From Candidatus Hinthialibacteria bacterium OLB16 (lineage in GTDB: Bacteria > Hinthialibacterota > Hinthialibacteria > OLB16): a stretch of DNA of 55,470 bases. The notes below the pieces were generated by a model. That model made no database searches and was not told where the DNA came from. It saw only the letters and a list, made by a program, of their open reading frames with translations. The stretch covers positions 1 to 55,470 of the forward strand of contig LMZT01000130.1 of assembly GCA_001567115.1 (NCBI GenBank), given 5' to 3'. Shown piece by piece: positions 53,858 to 55,470 of this stretch. The position numbers and the translations under genes are program-made. Every line of letters begins with the position of its first letter. Position 1 is the first letter of the stretch.

Positions 53858-55470
53858 TCATGACCGATCCGCCATGCCCTTTCCCGCGGGTTTGAGCCCC
53901 AATTGAATGGAATCAAGCGTCTTAAGGTAATTTTCCCTGAGTGACCCCTCAGGATGGAAGAGGCTGCTGGTCCCCGCAACAAGGATGTCGGCGCCAGATG
54001 CCACCATGCGGGGGATATTTTCGAAACTCACATTCCCATCCACCTCGATGGGAATCCTGCGGTTTTTTTCATCCAGATATTTTCGGCAGGCCTCGATCTT
54101 GCCGAGTGCGGAAGCCACCAGCTTCTGCCCGGCATACCCCGGGTTGACTGTCATCAGCAGGATAAAATCGAGCTTATCCAGGACATAATCCATAACCGAC
54201 AGCGGGGTTGCAGGATTGAGCGCCAGGCCGGCCAGGATGCCCTGCTCACGGATCAGGCTGAGTGTACGATCGAGGTGAATGGAGGACTCCGCATGAACTG
54301 AAATCATCTGCACCCCGATTGCCGCCACTTCTCGAATGAAGAAGTCATTGTTTTCAACCATCAGGTGAACATCGAATGGGAGGCTTGTTTTGGGGCGCAG
54401 CTGCCTCAGGGTTTCCAGGCCCAGGGGCATGTTTGGAACAAAGTGGGCATCCATGATGTCCATGTGCAGCAGGTCGATTCCGAGTTTTTCCAGCCTGCGA
54501 GCCGATTCCTCGAGGTGGCACAGGTCGGCACACATGATTGATGGAGCGATACAAATCCTCCTGCCGGCTCCATCAGTCGGAGTTATTTCCACTGGGAGCG
54601 GTCGAACCATTTCGGCCGACACGGGGCCACGGGAGACAAAAACCCCTTTCAGGTACTGTAAGGAGTCACGCAGTTCGCCTTCGAGATGCTCATCGGTATA
54701 ATCCCTCCCTGTTTTTGGACCGCCGATCTCCAGGTAACCCACAAGTTCGGAAACCGGCAGCTGGCCGGCATGGGCATACAGGCAATCGACCACCTTTGGA
54801 ATATCGACAATGCCTCTGGCACGCTGTCCTTCCGAAAATCCGAAGGTTGAGTTGAAGAGGGCATCGGTGTTTTTCAGGTGGAGTTCGGTGGTGAACGGCA
54901 GGGCAGCCTCGAGCAGCTGCATGTTGTCCCACACGACCCTCTTTTCCCGATCGGCATAACCATGCGCCACATCGACACAATAACCGATCGAGCTGGTTGT
55001 TTCCGGATGTTCCTGATGATAAGCGAGCAGTTCTTCCGCCATATCGCTCATCTCATCGGGCAGAGTGGGGGGTTCGGCCAGGCAGGACATCGGCTCGATG
55101 CCCAGGACCGGCACCCCCTTCGAATGGGCGAAGCGCATCAGGGCTTTCATGTGGTCGATGTAGCACCGTATGCCCTGGTTCTTCAGGCCCATCCGATCTC
55201 TCAGGACCGCTCCGGGATTGGAGCCAACCGATCTGGCTCCAACCAGGCCGCCCACCTCGATCAGGCGTTCGAAGTTCCGGCGGGCCACATCGACAAAGCC
55301 GGCTTCGGGCCTGAAGAATCCTCCGAGTTCGCGATGTGCGGTGAAGAGGCTCGATATTGAAATGTCGAAATGGTCCGCCTCATGCCTCAGTTGTTTGAAG
55401 AAATCATCCGGCAGCTGGTAAATTTCGAAAAATGTTCCCAGCTGGACATGATGGATTCCTTCTTCAGCGA
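53858..55470 (-). CDS. Fusion of sugar-phosphate isomerase-type TIM barrel and ribulose-phosphate 3-epimerase, 5' partial
   Basis: At least 536 residues; the frame stays open to the window edge, beyond the GTG at 55288. The first part (about residues 1-305 as visible) is a xylose-isomerase-like (AP endonuclease 2) TIM barrel: VLGIEPMSCL, IGYCVDVAHGYAD, TELHLKNTDALF and VGYLEIGGP, with Glu/Asp/His residues placed as metal ligands. The second is a complete pentulose-phosphate epimerase: IAPSIMCADLCHLEESARRL, LLHMDIMDAHFVPNMPLG, DVHLMVENND, LLMTVNPGYAGQKLV and EVDGNVSFENIPRMVASGAD, with both catalytic Asp residues and the metal His residues. It likely interconverts a ketose-phosphate in the operon's pathway. 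Confidence 0.88.
   Translation of the reverse strand, partial: AEEGIHHVQLGTFFEIYQLPDDFFKQLRHEADHFDISISSLFTAHRELGGFFRPEAGFVDVARRNFERLIEVGGLVGARSVGSNPGAVLRDRMGLKNQGIRCYIDHMKALMRFAHSKGVPVLGIEPMSCLAEPPTLPDEMSDMAEELLAYHQEHPETTSSIGYCVDVAHGYADREKRVVWDNMQLLEAALPFTTELHLKNTDALFNSTFGFSEGQRARGIVDIPKVVDCLYAHAGQLPVSELVGYLEIGGPKTGRDYTDEHLEGELRDSLQYLKGVFVSRGPVSAEMVRPLPVEITPTDGAGRRICIAPSIMCADLCHLEESARRLEKLGIDLLHMDIMDAHFVPNMPLGLETLRQLRPKTSLPFDVHLMVENNDFFIREVAAIGVQMISVHAESSIHLDRTLSLIREQGILAGLALNPATPLSVMDYVLDKLDFILLMTVNPGYAGQKLVASALGKIEACRKYLDEKNRRIPIEVDGNVSFENIPRMVASGADILVAGTSSLFHPEGSLRENYLKTLDSIQLGLKPAGKGMADRS

Overview
This is a bacterial chromosomal window of moderate to high GC and dense coding on both strands. 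No rRNA, tRNA, IS element, prophage or CRISPR array was recognised. A class C bifunctional penicillin-binding protein, lipoprotein signals, the MEP isoprenoid pathway (Dxr), a long-chain polyprenyl synthase and several carbohydrate-active proteins suggest a Gram-negative, polysaccharide-using heterotroph. The mix (GH95 fucosidase, pectate-lyase-like protein, GMC/gluconate-dehydrogenase pair, bi-domain dehydrogenase, paired WYL regulators) recalls PVC/FCB or candidate-phylum lineages. That placement is an inference and cannot be fixed from the sequence.

Layout: 1-4.3 kb, a 5'-partial Ni/Co exporter, a GNAT acetyltransferase and a lipase-like lipoprotein; 4.2-7.3 kb, pbpC and hpt (minus); 7.6-8.6 kb, polyprenyl synthase; 8.65-10.7 kb, two WYL regulators (minus); 11.2-15.2 kb, ferredoxin, LacI regulator, dxr and a glycosyltransferase (plus); 15.1-21.3 kb, a minus run of phosphodiesterase-like protein, methyltransferase, membrane glycosyltransferase, fabH and lepA; 21.4-27.0 kb, a tightly coupled plus operon of sugar-nucleotide reductase, dNTPase, pseudouridine synthase, GDP-fucose-synthase-like protein, GT2 and endonuclease V; 27.1-30.1 kb, histidine kinase, YjbQ and rhomboid protease (minus); 30.3-33.9 kb, a GntR-regulated ABC transporter operon with a large unknown zinc-ribbon membrane protein; 34.1-36.5 kb, a GMC dehydrogenase with its Tat-exported small subunit and a small lipoprotein; 36.6-39.7 kb, GT2 and a bi-domain dehydrogenase; 40-43.8 kb, mtnA, a hydrolase remnant and a GH95 enzyme; 43.9-46.2 kb, Rrf2 and MerR regulators, GT2 and a mini flagellar-rod-like protein; 46.3-50.2 kb, pectate-lyase-like protein, endonuclease III-related protein, a small unknown and an M24-fold protein; 50.2-55.5 kb, a minus operon of kinase, SGNH hydrolase, two zinc alcohol dehydrogenases and a fused sugar isomerase/pentulose-phosphate epimerase that runs off the end.

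The most striking global property is the number of single-base frameshifts, many in homopolymer runs, that split otherwise well-conserved genes (about 18 in 55 kb). Conserved motifs continue across nearly every break, so these look more like uncorrected sequencing indels than true decay. I therefore give such genes as single full-length features and state where the frame changes.

The best candidates for something little described are the epimerase-fusion polyol/sugar operon at the right end, the GntR-ABC-zinc-ribbon membrane operon with its operator lying over the promoter, and the 100-residue flagellar-rod-like protein.
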